From assembly GCF_016765615.1 (NCBI RefSeq), contig NZ_JAESWA010000022.1, positions 273,542 through 337,541 of the forward strand: a stretch of 64,000 nucleotides of DNA, given 5' to 3'. A model generated the notes under the pieces. That model did no database searches and had not been told where the DNA came from. It was given only the letters and a program-made list of their open reading frames with translations. The translations under genes and the position numbers were made by a program. Below are positions 1 through 8,742 of the stretch, one piece after another (within the stretch, counting starts at the first letter, position 1; every line of letters begins with the position of its first letter). Source of the DNA: Clostridium paridis (GTDB taxonomy: Bacteria > Bacillota > Clostridia > Clostridiales > Clostridiaceae).

Positions 1-314
1 ACTACTATATCTTCTAATACTTCTTTATCCTCCTCATTTTTAAAGGAAAGCATATTTTTAAATGCATCTGAAATATTTCCATAATATCTTTCCATCTCAT
101 GATTTGAGTCAATCTCCAATGCATAAAGATTATTAAATATTTCTATTGGCTCCTCCTTTATTTCCTTCATAAATAAATCACTTAGATTGTGTGCCATATC
201 AGTACTTACAATTAGTGTTTTCACGCCTTCATTTGCAGCTTTTACTGCATGTGCCGCTGCAGTACTGGTTTTACCAACTCCACCTTTTCCAGTAAAAATT
301 ATTATTCTTCCCAT
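1..314 (-). CDS. ArsA/Get3-family ATPase, N-terminal part (gene runs off the left edge)
   Basis: This is the first 104 residues of a P-loop ATPase, read by translating the minus strand from an ATG with a GGAGGG ribosome binding site. The N-terminus MGRIIIFTGKGGVGKTSTAA carries the deviant Walker A motif (KGGVGKTS) of the ArsA/Get3/MinD class. STDMAHNLSDLF follows and matches the ArsA switch-like STDPAHSLSD, with Met in place of Pro. Members couple ATP hydrolysis to oxyanion efflux or tail-anchored protein handling; the substrate here is unknown. The gene lies downstream of marR, separated by a hairpin and by a copy of the marR operator, so it is probably a MarR target. Confidence 0.85.
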   Translation of the reverse strand, partial: MGRIIIFTGKGGVGKTSTAAAHAVKAANEGVKTLIVSTDMAHNLSDLFMKEIKEEPIEIFNNLYALEIDSNHEMERYYGNISDAFKNMLSFKNEEDKEVLEDIV

Positions 315-344
315 TAATATCCCTCCAATAATTCTTTCTTAGAA

Positions 345-363
345 TAGTTCTTGTAACGAAGTA
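345..363. promoter_or_regulatory. Putative MarR operator O3, between marR and the ArsA-type gene
   Basis: The 19-base element TAGTTCTTGTAACGAAGTA matches 15 of 19 bases of the element at 905-923. Its ends form an imperfect inverted repeat (TAGTTC / GAAGTA). It sits 31 bases upstream of the ArsA-type start codon. Confidence 0.55.
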
Positions 364-371
364 TTTCTTTT

Positions 372-399
372 AAAAAATAACTTAGTTTTCTAAGTTATT
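372..399 (-). terminator. Rho-independent terminator overlapping the marR stop codon
   Basis: On the minus strand AATAACTTAG and CTAAGTTATT form a 10-bp stem with a short loop, followed by a run of T. The stem includes the marR stop codon, so it would partly separate marR from the ArsA-type gene. Confidence 0.65.
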
Positions 400-889
400 C
401 TATTATTATTCTTTTGACCTTTTTAGGAGATTTTTCATCATCTTTGCTTTTCCCTTTTTTAAGTATCGAAAGTGTTTTGTTAAATATGCTCATAGCAGCA
501 GCTTTTTCTTCTGCAGTTAAAGAATTAAATATCTCTTTAAAATAATATTCAAAGCTCTTTTTTTCTTCTTCCATAAAAAGGTTTCCTTTTTCAGTTAAAA
601 CAATATTAACTACCCTTCGATCCAAACTATCTCTTTTTCTTTCTACCATCATTTTCTTTTCTAGTCTACCAACAACTCCTGTAGCAGTATTTAAAGGAGC
701 ATTAATATACTCTGCTATCTCACTCATATTAACATTTTTCTTTCTATATAAAATTAAAAGAGTTAATATTTCATTTTTTGAATAATCTAAAAATGCATTA
801 CTCCACTGATCTGGAAAAAGCAAAAATTTTAGTTCATCAATATAATTGAAAATTAATGATTCAAAAGTAAAAGTTTCATTATGCGACAT
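395..889 (-). CDS. MarR-family transcriptional regulator
   Basis: A 164-residue protein of normal MarR length. The winged helix-turn-helix lies at about residues 50-105 (NMSEIAEYINAPLNTATGVV, then the wing KRDSLDRRVVNIVLTEKG). The ends are helical, as in dimerising MarR proteins, and the C-terminus is lysine-rich. The ATG is preceded by AAGGAG at good spacing. The gene has its own sigma-A-type promoter with two operator-like repeats (905-923 and 929-947), and a third copy precedes the downstream ArsA-type ATPase. This implies autoregulation and control of that ATPase. The ligand is unknown. FetAB lies upstream in the same orientation. Confidence 0.9.
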   Translation of the reverse strand: MSHNETFTFESLIFNYIDELKFLLFPDQWSNAFLDYSKNEILTLLILYRKKNVNMSEIAEYINAPLNTATGVVGRLEKKMMVERKRDSLDRRVVNIVLTEKGNLFMEEEKKSFEYYFKEIFNSLTAEEKAAAMSIFNKTLSILKKGKSKDDEKSPKKVKRIIIE

Positions 890-904
890 ATTAATCTCCT
901 TAAA

Positions 905-923
905 TAGTTCTTTGTCCGAAGTA
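905..923. promoter_or_regulatory. Putative MarR operator O1
   Basis: TAGTTCTTTGTCCGAAGTA lies between the marR promoter and the marR ribosome binding site. It shares TAGTTCTT and CGAAGTA with the site at 345-363. The ends are an imperfect inverted repeat, as expected for a homodimeric winged-helix regulator. Confidence 0.6.
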
Positions 924-928
924 TATTT

Positions 929-959
929 TCATTCTACACCCGAAGTAATTTCATGTCAA
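929..959 (-). promoter_or_regulatory. marR promoter with overlapping operator O2
   Basis: On the minus strand TTGACA (959-954) and TAGAAT (936-931) are separated by 17 bases, a near-consensus housekeeping promoter. A third, weaker operator copy (TCATTCTACACCCGAAGTA, 929-947, 13 of 19 matches to O1) covers the -10 box, so binding would block RNA polymerase. Confidence 0.6.
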
Positions 960-968
960 TATGTTCCA

Positions 969-1748
969 TTAATAATTCTCTATAAACTGTTCTCTTTCAT
1001 TGTATAAGGTTTTATAACCTAAATTCAAAGATAAAAATACAGTCATACATACTGATGTACAGATGGCTATCATTATAGCTATTTGATACATAATAGCTGT
1101 AGTTGGAAGTGTTCCTGATAATATTTGTCCAGTCATCATACCTGGCAAAAAAATTATTCCCATTCCTAACATAGAATTCAAAGTTGGAATTAAAGCTATT
1201 TCTAAAGAATTATTTGCAAAAGGCCTTAGTATCTCTTTAGGCTCTATACCTAAATTAATTAGCGCATTAATTTTTCTTCTTTCTTTATAGACTGAATCCA
1301 TAAAGGTTTTAGCTCCAATATTAATTCCTGTCATTGCATTTCCTATTATCATTCCTGCTAAAGGAATTGTATATTGAGGATTAAATAGAGATTTGCCAAT
1401 AACAACTATTACAAAAAAAATTAAGACAAAGAGACCTGAAAAAGTCAAAGAAATTCCTATTGCAACTTTAAACTTTTTATTAAGATCATTTCTACCTTTA
1501 ATTACCCTATTAATAGAAAAAGCTATCATAAGTACTATAAATATTAAAGTATAAATAGGCTTGGGATTACTAAAGACATATTGCAAGATATATCCTACTA
1601 GTATTAATTGAACTGACATCCTCAAACTTGCAACTAACAAAAGTTTTGTTTGCTTAATCTTAGATTTTTTCATAAGGATTAATACTATAATTAGTAGTAA
1701 ATATATAAGTAAAAATTGAATAATACTTAATGCAACTGCCCCCTTCAC
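969..1748 (-). CDS. fetB: FetB-type ABC transporter permease (UPF0014)
   Basis: A 259-residue membrane protein with about seven hydrophobic segments. The UPF0014/FetB signature is clear: INALINLGIEPKEILRPFAN followed by a stretch with LGMGIIFLPGMMTGQILSG. In E. coli FetAB is reported to export iron and help against peroxide stress; the metal here is inferred, not shown. The start is GTG, and GTGA overlaps the fetA stop by 4 bases, so the two genes are translationally coupled. An AGGAGAGAG ribosome binding site lies in the end of fetA. Confidence 0.88.
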   Translation of the reverse strand: MKGAVALSIIQFLLIYLLLIIVLILMKKSKIKQTKLLLVASLRMSVQLILVGYILQYVFSNPKPIYTLIFIVLMIAFSINRVIKGRNDLNKKFKVAIGISLTFSGLFVLIFFVIVVIGKSLFNPQYTIPLAGMIIGNAMTGINIGAKTFMDSVYKERRKINALINLGIEPKEILRPFANNSLEIALIPTLNSMLGMGIIFLPGMMTGQILSGTLPTTAIMYQIAIMIAICTSVCMTVFLSLNLGYKTLYNEREQFIENY

Positions 1749-2380
1749 CTTACTCTCTCCTTTATGATTTCAATTTTATTTTCACAAAACTCATTAGTAA
1801 TGTTTTTGTCATGACTTACAATTACTATTTCTATATTTTTTTCTTTACAGAAATTAATAATATTCTTAATCATTTTCGAACTATTTTTATCATCTAAAGC
1901 CGAAGTGGGTTCATCTAATAGCACTACTTTTGGGCATAATGACAGAAATATTGAAATATAAACCCTTTGTCGCTCCCCTCCTGATAAAGTTGCTGCATTT
2001 TGATCCAATGGAACATTTACTAGACAAAGTTCAGTAATATATTTCACATAATCTTCATTTGGAATTGGAAGTCCTCTTAAAGAATAGATTTTTTTAAAGT
2101 TATCTAATATACTATCTTCAAATAAAAATGGTTCTTGAGAAACCAAACTTACATCTCGTCTCAATAAAATTGGATTATATTCATTTATATCCTTCCCACC
2201 ATACAATAATTCCCCAGCTTCAGCACTAATTGAATTATTTAATAACTTTAAGAAAGTGCTTTTACCACTACCACTTTCGCCTACGATAAAATTAACCTTT
2301 CCTTTTTCAATAATAATGTCATTATATATTAACTTATTTCTATAAATTACATTCTTAGCTCTAAATAAAGGTTCAATCAT
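1745..2380 (-). CDS. fetA: FetA-type ABC transporter ATP-binding protein
   Basis: A 211-residue ATPase when started at the ATG MIEPLF, which has AAGGAA at about 9 bases. A GTG 9 bases upstream would abut that ribosome binding site. Walker A is GESGSGKST, the Q-loop lies in VSQEP, the signature is LSGGERQR, Walker B is [12 protein letters not shown] and the switch His is in IVSHD. It is short, as FetA proteins are, and its partner is the UPF0014 permease that overlaps its stop. Together they form a half-size ABC transporter, probably for metal export. No convincing operator for the nearby MarR was found upstream. Confidence 0.88.
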   Translation of the reverse strand: MIEPLFRAKNVIYRNKLIYNDIIIEKGKVNFIVGESGSGKSTFLKLLNNSISAEAGELLYGGKDINEYNPILLRRDVSLVSQEPFLFEDSILDNFKKIYSLRGLPIPNEDYVKYITELCLVNVPLDQNAATLSGGERQRVYISIFLSLCPKVVLLDEPTSALDDKNSSKMIKNIINFCKEKNIEIVIVSHDKNITNEFCENKIEIIKERVR

Positions 2381-2497
2381 GATATTCACTTCCTTAACCG
2401 AAGAATATATACTTGATAAATCAATCTAGATATAAAAATATGCTATTGATATTCTAATTTTAGGGTATCACAGAAGGAATTGTAGTACAAGCGAAAT

Positions 2498-2534
2498 AAA
2501 AACGTATTAGAGCTTAGTGCTCTAATACGTTTTT
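2498..2534 (-). terminator. Terminator after the MCP gene
   Basis: A perfect stem AAAAACGTATTAGAGC / GCTCTAATACGTTTTT with a 5-base loop lies just downstream of the MCP stop. The T-rich end makes it usable on both strands; position suggests it ends the cheW-MCP operon. Confidence 0.8.
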
Positions 2535-2555
2535 ACTTAATATGTACCTTGTTCA

Positions 2556-3707
2556 TTATATGTTTTGTGCAATTTTGTTTAATTCTTCTGACATAGCTGT
2601 TATTTCTTCTACACTTGCTGTTATCTCTTCTGTAGCTGCTGCTTGTTCTTGACTTGCAGATAAAGACCCTTGGCTTTTTATACTTGCTTCTTCAACTTTT
2701 GATTTTATTCTGTCAGTTAATTCTTTAATCTTTGGCACTGTGCTTTTGGATTGCTCTGATAATTTTCTTATTTCTTCTGCAACAACTCCAAATCCTCTTC
2801 CTGCTTCACCTGCTCTTGCTGCCTCAATTGCTGCATTTAATCCAAGCATCTTAGTTTCATCTGCTATTTCTTTAATAAATGAAGATACTTCATTTATTTC
2901 TTCTGATAAACTAGTTATCTCTTGAATTTCTCTATTAAGTTCTTGCTCATTTGTATGTATACTTGTTGCAGACGCTGCTAATTCTTCTATTGCCGATGCT
3001 ATGCCTTCAAGACCACCTTCAAGATTTTGTGACATGTTACGTAGATTAGCTGCAACCTCTTTAGGCGTAATTATCGCAAAGCTTCCAACTGCTTCTTCTG
3101 GATTATCCTCATCAAAAAGTGGATAGCAAGCTTCAAAGGTTGGTATTCCATATACTGATTCATCAAGTTCTACTATAGTCGGTTGCTTTGAGTTCATAGT
3201 TTTTCTTGCTATTGAATCACTTGTAAGTGTATCATTAATTTTCAACTCTGGCACATCAAACTTTTTAGATGCTTGTTTACCTAATATCTTAGTAGTATTA
3301 GTTGTAAATAAAGTAGATCCTTCAGGAAACATCTCTGATAACATTGGAGCAAAGTCTGGAAATGCCTTTACTACAGGATGTAACCTTGGAATTAAAATAG
3401 AAAATGCTCCAACCACTTCATCCTCATCATTAATCAAAGGAATTGCAACTGTTCTTAATCTTGTCCCATAAAGTGTGCTTGGAATATTTTCAGCTAATGT
3501 TCTTCTCTCATTCATAGCTTTTTGGGCCATGCTGTTACTTTTAATTACTTCTCCTACATTAAACAAATCCAATTTAAATGCATCTGACTGCTTTCTCCAT
3601 GTAATTGTATCCCCCTCAATAACTAAGTATAAGATTCCTCCAGGTATTATGTTAACCTGAAGTTCTGCCATAGCCTTTAAATATTCTAATCCATTAATTG
3701 ATATCAT
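2556..3707 (-). CDS. Soluble methyl-accepting chemotaxis protein
   Basis: A 383-residue chemoreceptor without membrane segments. Residues 1-210 look like two sensor modules, each containing a GxxxRTVAIPL- or ACYPL-like core and phrases such as VVGAFSI and AVGSFAI. Residues 215-383 are the cytoplasmic signalling domain. It contains the highly conserved hairpin tip ([20 protein letters not shown], then [20 protein letters not shown]) that contacts CheA and CheW. Lack of transmembrane helices implies a cytosolic signal. It is translationally coupled to cheW (4-base overlap ATGA). The ligand cannot be read from the sequence. Confidence 0.9.
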   Translation of the reverse strand: MISINGLEYLKAMAELQVNIIPGGILYLVIEGDTITWRKQSDAFKLDLFNVGEVIKSNSMAQKAMNERRTLAENIPSTLYGTRLRTVAIPLINDEDEVVGAFSILIPRLHPVVKAFPDFAPMLSEMFPEGSTLFTTNTTKILGKQASKKFDVPELKINDTLTSDSIARKTMNSKQPTIVELDESVYGIPTFEACYPLFDEDNPEEAVGSFAIITPKEVAANLRNMSQNLEGGLEGIASAIEELAASATSIHTNEQELNREIQEITSLSEEINEVSSFIKEIADETKMLGLNAAIEAARAGEAGRGFGVVAEEIRKLSEQSKSTVPKIKELTDRIKSKVEEASIKSQGSLSASQEQAAATEEITASVEEITAMSEELNKIAQNI

Positions 3708-4162
3708 GATACTAACTCCTTTTCTAAGTCATACTTAAAAATTTCTTTTTTTAGGTTTGATGCATTGAGTATTATTATTATTCTTTGTTCTATAATATTG
3801 ATTCCCTCAATACTATTTTTACTTATGCCCATAATTTCTGAATCTAGAACCTGAATATCTCCTCCATTAATTCTTATGACTTCAGAGACATCATCAACAA
3901 TTATCCCTGCCTTCATACCATCAATATCAAGTATTAATAATCTACTATCGGATGTTCTTTCTTTTACTTCGATTCCAAATCTTTTCTTCAAATCAAAAAC
4001 TGGAATTGCTTGTCCTCTTAGATTGATAATACCTTCAATAAATGAAGGGACATTAGGCATTCTTGTAAATTTAGGTATGCGAATTATTTCTTGTGCGTAC
4101 GAAATATTTATTGCATATTCCTCTTCTCCTAAATTAAATACTACTAACTGATAGGAATTCAA
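3704..4162 (-). CDS. cheW: CheW-like chemotaxis coupling protein
   Basis: A CheW-domain protein of about 152 residues. The core reads [17 protein letters not shown], then [20 protein letters not shown], then [19 protein letters not shown], the typical CheW receptor/kinase docking fold. I place the start at a TTG (MNSYQLVVF) because GGAAGGAG lies 9 bases before it. The longer open frame upstream adds 35 basic residues unlike CheW. It couples the adjacent soluble receptor to CheA, which is not in this window, so the pair is an auxiliary signalling unit. Confidence 0.87.
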   Translation of the reverse strand: MNSYQLVVFNLGEEEYAINISYAQEIIRIPKFTRMPNVPSFIEGIINLRGQAIPVFDLKKRFGIEVKERTSDSRLLILDIDGMKAGIIVDDVSEVIRINGGDIQVLDSEIMGISKNSIEGINIIEQRIIIILNASNLKKEIFKYDLEKELVS

Positions 4163-4309
4163 GTATAACAGCTCCTTCCACAAAAGTGCTTTAATTTTAA
4201 ATTTAGTTACTTTTGTCTGTATTTGTAATTTTTGCATAAGCAAATTTATTTTAATTATAACTTTCATTAACTTTAATTTATAACAAAATTTTATTGTATA
4301 AAATACAAC

Positions 4310-4360
4310 AAAAAACTGTAGAAGGGGAAGCTATAAGTTTCTCCTTAATAGCTTCCCCTT
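4310..4360 (-). terminator. Terminator after the LysR gene
   Basis: The arms AAGGGGAAGCTAT(T)AAG and CT(T)ATAGCTTCCCCTT form a strong G+C-rich stem. On the minus strand it is followed within a few bases by TTTTTT. Confidence 0.8.
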
Positions 4361-4433
4361 TATAATATTTATTTTTATTTCTAATATTTAAGATTGAACA
4401 ATTTATCTTTTAAAGTATTCTTATTTCCCTGTA

Positions 4434-5336
4434 CTAGCTTATTTCATTATCCTTAAAATATCCTAATGTGTAATTAATAAATTTCTTAGTAATTATATTA
4501 ATCTTTTTAAATTTATTTGTAATAAAACCTACCTCTATTTTGAAGGGTTTATCTTTAAACGATATAACTGAAATTTTATCATTATTTTTAGCAGCGTTAA
4601 TTGAATTTAATTCAGGAAGTATTGCTATACCCTTATTGTGTGCAACCAATCCAATAATTCTATCTAACTGTGAGGTTGTAAAAATAATATTGGGATTAAA
4701 TCCTTCTCGAATACAACTTTCAATAATAAGATGTCTAGATTTATAATCAGTGGTTAGCATTATAAATTGTTCATCTGCAAGTTCTTTAAGCTCTACTTCT
4801 TTCCTATTAGCTAAGTAATGATTTTTATTAACTAAAAGCATTACATCACTTGTCGCAACAGGTATAAAGCCAAGTTTACTAGCATTTATAGGTTTTACGG
4901 CAAAAGAAATATCAAGTAAATCCTTCTCCATATATCTTTCACATGCATATGAACCTAACTCCACAATTTCTAAATTTACATCAGGGTGCCTCTCATTAAA
5001 TTCGCATATAATTAATGAAAAAAGGTCTGAGTATAATATATTAGGCAAGCCCAAGCTAATAGTCCTCTTTTGGAGATTAGCCTTATCATTTAAGAAATCT
5101 AACATTAAATCAAATTCCTCAATAATCTTTTCTGATTTTTCTAGTAATAGACTTCCAAACTCCGTTAGGATTACGCCTTTAGATGTACGTTCAAATAATT
5201 CAACTTCAAATTCATTCTCTAAATTTTTAATTATCTTGCTTAATCCCTGCTGAGAAATATGAAGATTTTCAGCAGCTTTGGAAACACTTCTGTCCTTACA
5301 TACCTGAATAAAATATTTTATTTGCTTTATCTCCAT
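4434..5336 (-). CDS. LysR-family transcriptional regulator
   Basis: A 300-residue LysR regulator. The N-terminal helix-turn-helix is SVSKAAENLHISQQGLSKII (about residues 17-36). A linker helix leads to the periplasmic-binding-protein-like effector domain (from about residue 90, TISLGLPNILYSDLF). The start ATG fits the family N-terminus MEIKQIKYFIQV. No divergent partner is adjacent: the next gene upstream is a plus-strand unknown at 5690 after 353 bases. The target is therefore uncertain; that gene or the regulator itself are the simplest candidates. Confidence 0.9.
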   Translation of the reverse strand: MEIKQIKYFIQVCKDRSVSKAAENLHISQQGLSKIIKNLENEFEVELFERTSKGVILTEFGSLLLEKSEKIIEEFDLMLDFLNDKANLQKRTISLGLPNILYSDLFSLIICEFNERHPDVNLEIVELGSYACERYMEKDLLDISFAVKPINASKLGFIPVATSDVMLLVNKNHYLANRKEVELKELADEQFIMLTTDYKSRHLIIESCIREGFNPNIIFTTSQLDRIIGLVAHNKGIAILPELNSINAAKNNDKISVISFKDKPFKIEVGFITNKFKKINIITKKFINYTLGYFKDNEIS

Positions 5337-5689
5337 CTCGTACTCCTATAAGTTAAAGGACTAAATAGTTTTTACTTTAACCATCTCATATATTTTCTTT
5401 TTTGTCGTTGTAGTTTTATATATAATACTTTAATTAAAAAAACTAGTAAAATTTTAATATACTTAGATATTATATTTACTAGACTCTTTATGAAATCATC
5501 TCGCCAACTATGAAATATTATTCTTTTATTATATAATCAATTATTTGCTTTTATCAAACAGTTTAATTTCATTTCTAGTTTTATTTTTACTTAGTAACCT
5601 TCGTCATATGATTTACATATTTTATATAAAAGGTGATATATTTTCGTAAAATTCAATATATATTTTATATTTGAAAGGAGTTATTAATT
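5337..5689. other. 353-base divergent intergenic region
   Basis: A very AT-rich spacer between the LysR gene (minus) and the zinc-ribbon-like gene (plus). It should hold both promoters. A possible sporulation sigma-K-type promoter is seen at 5597-5624 (AC, 17 bases, CATATTTTA, fitting CATANNNTA), but such short matches are common in AT-rich DNA. No open frame or stable structure was seen. Confidence 0.3.
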
Positions 5690-6391
5690 ATGTCTGAAAA
5701 CATTCTTCATGGTTATAATACTATCAATAACTCTAATGTAAAATTAACACCATGCACTGGAATCCCTGCTGAATCAAGTAAAAGAACTCCAACCATAGGG
5801 TCCTGCATAGGTGTTTTATATGAGTGTGGGAATAAAAACCCAAATACTAGCTTTTGTAAAGAATGTGGTTCAACAGTTTATTGCGTCCATAATGGAAGAC
5901 TTATTGCTGATACTAAAAACTATATCTTAGTTAATCACTATAAGCTTGATAGCGCTGGTTCACCTAAAGAGGAAACTAGAATCTTTTATAAATATCAAAG
6001 ATATCCACATGTTGTAGATTATAAGGTTACTCCTGACTTACCCAAAACTGACCCTCGTTATTGTAAAGATTTTAGGTCCAAATCCATCCCTGGCATTATA
6101 CCATCAAATGCTGTTGGAATTGAATTTTATAAAGATCCAGTGAAAAAGATAAAAGATATTAAAAATGGTAGATATGTCTTTTGGCTAGAGTCAGATGAAA
6201 CTAGACATTGTGTAATAAATAACGCGAATATGAGTAAAGTTTTTAGAGTATATTATTATCATTATAAAAAACCTTCCTGCAATCCTTCGGGAGGCATTCC
6301 AAGACTGGAAGCGGAGTTAACTTGCAAAGATAATGTCATTTGGGTATTTAAACTCACCAAAAAAGATCATAAATTCGTTGAAAAGTGCTAA
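5690..6391 (+). CDS. Unrecognised 233-residue protein with a zinc-ribbon-like Cys cluster
   Basis: I do not recognise this family. The start is well supported by GAAAGGAG upstream. There is no signal peptide or membrane segment. Residues about 46-66 hold CGNKNPNTSFCKECG and then VYC, a CxnCxxC arrangement that could bind zinc. Further cysteines are scattered to the last residue (KFVEKC). The rest is mixed, rich in Tyr, Lys and Pro, with aromatic stretches such as FRVYYYHYKKP. A possible sigma-K-like promoter upstream would suit a spore coat or mother-cell role, but this is speculative. It converges on the DUF4489-like gene across a shared hairpin. Confidence 0.75.
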   Translation: MSENILHGYNTINNSNVKLTPCTGIPAESSKRTPTIGSCIGVLYECGNKNPNTSFCKECGSTVYCVHNGRLIADTKNYILVNHYKLDSAGSPKEETRIFYKYQRYPHVVDYKVTPDLPKTDPRYCKDFRSKSIPGIIPSNAVGIEFYKDPVKKIKDIKNGRYVFWLESDETRHCVINNANMSKVFRVYYYHYKKPSCNPSGGIPRLEAELTCKDNVIWVFKLTKKDHKFVEKC

Positions 6392-6394
6392 TAA

Positions 6395-6459
6395 AAAAAC
6401 TTGTAAAAAGAATTTAGAATGCATAACGATAAATGCATAGAAACTTTTTACAAGTTTTT
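6395..6459. terminator. Bidirectional terminator between convergent genes
   Basis: The arms AAAAACTTGTAAAAAG and CTTTTTACAAGTTTTT enclose a smaller nested ATGCAT-type stem. A and T runs flank both ends, so it can serve the plus-strand gene ending at 6391 and the minus-strand gene ending at 6479. Confidence 0.75.
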
Positions 6460-6478
6460 ATAATAGAATTTTTAAAAT

Positions 6479-7000
6479 CTAATAATGCGTTGGCCCGGCA
6501 ATTGCATTTATTGTTGATGATTGAATTACGGCATTTGTAATATTAAAATAATTAGTATTTACTCTTATGGAATAGGTGCTAGAGCTTCCACATAATAATT
6601 CATCACAATACTCAATACTAAATGATTCATTCTTTTCTAGTGTTATAAACACATATTGATCCTCTTCTGCTCCACTAACAATTTGATCCATTAATATCTT
6701 ATACGGCCAAGAAGCTAACTCTTTAATTTCCCCTTTAGTATTAGTTCTAACTAGTGTAAAAATAAGATCTAGCTCTTCTAGTACTGTCACTGAATAACTT
6801 AATATACAACTAAAATCAATCTTTATAATTGCTCTAGTCAATAAAGTTGTATCAATGCTTACACTAGCTAGAGTTGATCCACTTGTTGGCATATTAGATA
6901 AATCTACATATCCGCCTTGTCCACATGCCAAAATAACTCCTGTAGGACATGGAGGCTTAATAGAGCATCCTCTCTCCTCACTACAATTATATTCCCTCAT
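6479..7000 (-). CDS. DUF4489-like protein
   Basis: A 173-residue protein with an N-terminal CPTGVILACGQGG segment, recalled as typical of DUF4489 proteins of Clostridia. The N-terminus is cysteine-rich (NCSEERGCSIKPPC). The body is predicted beta-rich and alternates hydrophobic strands (IIKIDFSCILSYSV, LIFTLVRT, YVFITLEKNESFSIEYC). No signal peptide is evident. Such proteins often occur in spore formers; a role in spore surface or exported structures is only a guess. Its ATG lies in GAGGGAATATAATTG-like context with a moderate ribosome binding site. Confidence 0.65.
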   Translation of the reverse strand: MREYNCSEERGCSIKPPCPTGVILACGQGGYVDLSNMPTSGSTLASVSIDTTLLTRAIIKIDFSCILSYSVTVLEELDLIFTLVRTNTKGEIKELASWPYKILMDQIVSGAEEDQYVFITLEKNESFSIEYCDELLCGSSSTYSIRVNTNYFNITNAVIQSSTINAIAGPTHY

Positions 7001-7123
7001 TAGTTAACACTCCCAATACTTAAATTTATAAATCAAACAAACATCTTCAATAGAAAAGATTTTACATTTATAAATTATTGTTCTACTTAGTACATAATAC
7101 ACAACTTTTAAATAATAGTTACT

Positions 7124-7867
7124 CTATTCGTAATTTCTTAGAGTTCTTTTTAAAAATTCCCTTGTACGTTCTTTCTTAGGATTTTTGAATATTTCCTCTG
7201 GATTTCCTTCTTCTGCAATTACACCTTTATCCATAAATACTACTCTATCTGAAACCTCCTCTGCAAATCCCATTTCATGAGTTACAACTAGCATAGTAAG
7301 GCCTGATTCTGCAAGTTTTTTCATAACTTTTAATACTTCCCCCACCATCTCTGGATCTAGTGCTGAAGTAGGTTCATCAAAAAGCATAACATCTGGTTCC
7401 ATAGAAAGAGCTCTTGCTATTGCTACTCTTTGTTTTTGTCCTCCCGATAATTGCTTAGGTTTAGCGTTAATAAATTGCTCCATTCCTACAACTTTCAAAT
7501 ACTTTGCAGCAACTTTTTCTGCTTCCTCACTTGTACGTTTTAATACGTTCATTTGACCAACCGTACAATTACGTAAAACATTATGATTATTAAATAAATT
7601 AAATTGCTGAAACACCATTCCTAATTTGGTTCGATATCTATTTATGTTGTGCTTATCATCTAAAATATCCTCACCTTTATATATAATTTTTCCTCCACTA
7701 GGTCTTTCTAATAGATTTATACACCGTAAAAGAGTTGATTTTCCTGAACCAGAAGAACCTATAATACATATTACTTCCCCCTTTTTCACTGAAAAGTCTA
7801 TATCTTTCAGCACTTCATGTGTTCCAAAGGATTTACTTAGATGTCTGATATCTATTACTTTTTCCAT
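7124..7867 (-). CDS. Lysine (polar amino acid) ABC importer, ATP-binding protein
   Basis: A 247-residue PAAT-class ATPase when started at MEKVID, with GGAGGTG 6 bases before the ATG. Walker A is GSSGSGKST, the Q-loop VFQQFNLF, the signature LSGGQKQR, Walker [14 protein letters not shown] and the switch His VVTHEMGF, all typical of GlnQ/ArtM. It is the last gene of the riboswitch-controlled operon (binding protein, permease, ATPase). The upstream lysine riboswitch points to lysine as the substrate. Confidence 0.92.
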   Translation of the reverse strand: MEKVIDIRHLSKSFGTHEVLKDIDFSVKKGEVICIIGSSGSGKSTLLRCINLLERPSGGKIIYKGEDILDDKHNINRYRTKLGMVFQQFNLFNNHNVLRNCTVGQMNVLKRTSEEAEKVAAKYLKVVGMEQFINAKPKQLSGGQKQRVAIARALSMEPDVMLFDEPTSALDPEMVGEVLKVMKKLAESGLTMLVVTHEMGFAEEVSDRVVFMDKGVIAEEGNPEEIFKNPKKERTREFLKRTLRNYE

Positions 7868-7883
7868 CACTTTCACCTCCACG

Positions 7884-8663
7884 TCAAAATATATTATCGT
7901 AATTATTAGAACGCTTTACTATATCCTCTGGTGTTTCTACTTGCATCTGATTAGCATACATAATATAGTTTTCTGGTCCATCTAATTTTCTTTCTATAAA
8001 ACGTAATATCCTTGTTACTGTAAAAGTCATAACAAAATAGATAACACAAGCAACAAAGAACGATTCAAAATATCTAAAATTATTACCTGCAATTGATTTA
8101 GTTTGAAAGTATAGTTCTGTTACCGAAATAACATTAAGTACTGAGGTGTCCTTTATATTAATTACAAACTCATTTCCTGTAGCTGGTAAAATATTTCTAA
8201 TTACTTGTGGTAGAATAACGTTTAACATTGTTTGTATATGATTCATTCCAATTGCATTAGCAGCCTCAAATTGCCCCTTATCAATTGAAACAATTCCACC
8301 TCGAACAATTTCAGACATATATGCACCTGTATTAATTGAAACTATAAAAATTGCTGCATAAAATCTGTTCATATCTATTCCAAAAGCTAGTGCAGAACCA
8401 TAATATATAACCATTGCTTGCACAATCATTGGTGTCCCTCTAAAAAATTCAATATAAATTGAAAAGACGATATTAATCAACTTTAACAAATATCTTTCAA
8501 TGCCTCTTTGAGGCATTGGAATCGTACGTACAACTCCTATAAATAACCCTATGATTGAACCTAATATAGTTCCAATTACGGATATTAATAGCGTAATGCC
8601 TGCACCACGAATAAACATTGGCCCATTTTGAGATATAATTCTTATTATCCACTCTGAACTCAT
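7884..8663 (-). CDS. Lysine (polar amino acid) ABC importer, permease
   Basis: A 259-residue inner-membrane permease of the HisMQ type. It has about five hydrophobic helices and the EAA loop [20 protein letters not shown] that docks the ATPase. The characteristic [10 protein letters not shown] and [13 protein letters not shown] stretches are present. It lies 79 bases downstream of the broken binding-protein gene and 16 bases before the ATPase. It appears intact, so a functional permease/ATPase pair could still work with another binding protein. Confidence 0.92.
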   Translation of the reverse strand: MSSEWIIRIISQNGPMFIRGAGITLLISVIGTILGSIIGLFIGVVRTIPMPQRGIERYLLKLINIVFSIYIEFFRGTPMIVQAMVIYYGSALAFGIDMNRFYAAIFIVSINTGAYMSEIVRGGIVSIDKGQFEAANAIGMNHIQTMLNVILPQVIRNILPATGNEFVINIKDTSVLNVISVTELYFQTKSIAGNNFRYFESFFVACVIYFVMTFTVTRILRFIERKLDGPENYIMYANQMQVETPEDIVKRSNNYDNIF

Positions 8664-8742
8664 ATTTTCTCCTCTTTCTATTTTTAAACTTTAAAATATT
8701 ACAAAACCGACTACATTAACTGCACTCGGTTTATAATAATTA

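Noticed and set aside
2380-2497. Fourth MarR operator in front of fetA
   Set aside because: Only a partial CCGAAG match is present at 2398-2403, without the left arm, so it is not convincing.
3704-4267. Long version of cheW starting at 4267
   Set aside because: The extra 35 residues are basic and unlike CheW, while TTG at 4162 has a strong ribosome binding site at correct spacing.
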